Positions 5,961-6,755 of a stretch of DNA of 6,755 nucleotides are shown piece by piece. Both the position numbers and the translations under genes were made by a program. This stretch comes from Planctomycetota bacterium (GTDB lineage: Bacteria > Planctomycetota > UBA8108 > UBA1146 > JAJFFE01): the NCBI GenBank assembly GCA_020425835.1, contig JAGQRC010000202.1:1-6755 (forward strand). Reading direction: 5' to 3'. How positions within the stretch are numbered: position 1 is the first letter of the stretch; every line of letters starts with the position of its first letter. The notes beneath the pieces were generated by a model. The model did not search any database. It was not told the DNA's origin and was given only the letters and a program-made list of their open reading frames with translations.

Positions 5961-6644
5961 ATGTCGAAACCGCAGCACTTCCCCGCGACCGCGACCTGGA
6001 TCCACCGGCGGCTCGCCGAGGGAGAGGCCGGACTGCGCGCGATCCGCGAGCACGTGATGGCCGTCTACTTCGAGCCGCTCCAGATCTACTTCCGTGGACA
6101 CTCCGGTCGTTGGAAGGGTGACGCCGATGAGATGGTGAGCGCCTTCTTCGCCGATCGGATGGATCGTCCGGACTTCTTCGAGAAGTGGTCGAAGAGCGGG
6201 CTGCCGCTCCATCGCTGGCTGATCGGCGGGCTGCTGCTCTTCATCAAGGAGAACTGGAAGCGCGAGAAACGGCATCACCGGATGGAGGCGCTCCCCGAGC
6301 GCTTCGAGGTCGCCGCCGCCGCCGAGGAGATCGGGGGCGATCTCGATCGTCTTCGCATCGTGGCGATCGGTCGGGAGCTGATGCGGAGGACCGAGGAGGT
6401 CTGTCGCGAAGCGGGGCTCGGACTCCACTGGGAAGTGTTCGCGCGCCACGAGATCGACGGGTTGCCCTATACCGACTTCTCCGAGGAGGAGTTCGGCGTG
6501 TCGCCGGAGCGCGCCGCGGTCCTCGCTCGGAGTCCGCGTCGCCGCCTCGACGGTCTCCTGCGGGAGATCCTGGAGCGCGACGGGGTCGATCCCTACCACG
6601 TCGGAGCCGAGATCGAGACGATGAAGGAACTGGTGAACCGATGA
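5961..6644 (+). CDS. ECF-like sigma-70 family RNA polymerase sigma factor
   Basis: This 227-residue protein matches the two-domain layout of an ECF sigma factor. Residues about 30-110 resemble region 2: VYFEPLQIYFRGHSGRWKG (35-53), then DADEMVSAFFADRM (54-67) where core-binding region 2.1/2.2 belongs, and LHRWLIGGLLLFIKENWKREKR (83-104) for the -10 recognition helix, given here in outline. Residues 110-140 are a linker. Residues 155-205 resemble region 4 with a helix-turn-helix: HWEVFARHEIDGLPY (156-170), then EEFGVSPERAAVLARS (176-191), then RRRLDGLLREIL. This style, with W-x-V-F before the helix-turn-helix, is familiar from Planctomycetota sigma factors often paired with Ser/Thr kinases. 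AGGGA overlapping the previous stop codon serves as ribosome binding site. Its stop overlaps the next start as ATGA. Its promoters are unknown, but control of its own operon is plausible. Confidence 0.75.
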   Translation: MSKPQHFPATATWIHRRLAEGEAGLRAIREHVMAVYFEPLQIYFRGHSGRWKGDADEMVSAFFADRMDRPDFFEKWSKSGLPLHRWLIGGLLLFIKENWKREKRHHRMEALPERFEVAAAAEEIGGDLDRLRIVAIGRELMRRTEEVCREAGLGLHWEVFARHEIDGLPYTDFSEEEFGVSPERAAVLARSPRRRLDGLLREILERDGVDPYHVGAEIETMKELVNR

Positions 6645-6755
6645 GCGAGAACTGGCCACGGGAATCAGGCGCGGATCTCGAGACGCTGTCTCGTCTCTTC
6701 GCCGCGACCGGCGGCTCGGTCCCCGAGTCGCCCCTCGATCTCTTGCTCGAGGCGT
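6641..6755 (+). CDS. Start of an unidentified protein, translationally coupled to the sigma factor (partial)
   Basis: An open frame starts with ATG at 6641, overlapping the sigma factor stop by the four bases ATGA, and stays open for 38 full codons to the right edge. It begins MSENWPRESGADLETLSRLF. The visible residues are hydrophilic, with no signal peptide or membrane segment, and match no family I know. In Planctomycetota a Ser/Thr kinase or an anti-sigma regulator often follows such sigma factors, so one of these is the leading guess, unsupported by the visible residues. Confidence 0.65.
   Translation, partial: MSENWPRESGADLETLSRLFAATGGSVPESPLDLLLEA

Noticed and set aside
5067..6659. Minus-strand open frame of 530 codons
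   Set aside because: It runs antisense across three well-supported genes, has no plausible ribosome binding site or motif, and is explained by codon bias in GC-rich DNA.

Overview
The window is GC-rich and densely coded, with strong GGAG-type ribosome binding sites and several diderm outer-membrane lipoproteins. It also has a Hanks-type Ser/Thr kinase with a transmembrane anchor, and an ECF-like sigma factor whose distal gene overlaps the next by ATGA. This mix most resembles a high-GC Planctomycetota genome, perhaps Phycisphaerae, but that is inference from style and gene content; there is no rRNA or marker gene.

Layout. On the minus strand, 1-1198 holds a Ser/Thr protein kinase with its C-terminus cut by the window edge. 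A divergent 149-bp spacer (1199-1347) with a GC-rich hairpin separates it from the plus-strand genes. The first plus-strand unit (1348-3882) encodes three lipoproteins in a row: a COG3014-type protein with TPR-like helices, a YcfL/DUF1425 protein, and an LpoB-like protein. A 225-bp spacer (3883-4107) follows, with a perfect 10-bp inverted repeat, a 6-bp hairpin and a GACGTC-N4-GACGTC element. The second plus-strand unit (4108 to the right edge) encodes a CsgG/FlgT-like three-part periplasmic protein, a Pro/Tyr/His/Arg-rich lipoprotein with a glycine-zipper tail, an ECF-like sigma factor, and the first 38 codons of a gene overlapping the sigma gene by 4 bp.

How they may work together. COG3014, YcfL and LpoB-like genes are known neighbours in Gammaproteobacteria, and CsgG, LpoB and FlgT share a related fold. 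The window therefore looks like an envelope or outer-membrane assembly module: three lipoproteins without Asp at +2, an exported CsgG/FlgT-like partner and a fourth lipoprotein. It is physically linked to a sigma factor and lies divergent from a transmembrane kinase. Whether kinase and sigma factor regulate the module cannot be read from the sequence. No tRNA, rRNA, CRISPR array, insertion sequence or phage gene was seen.
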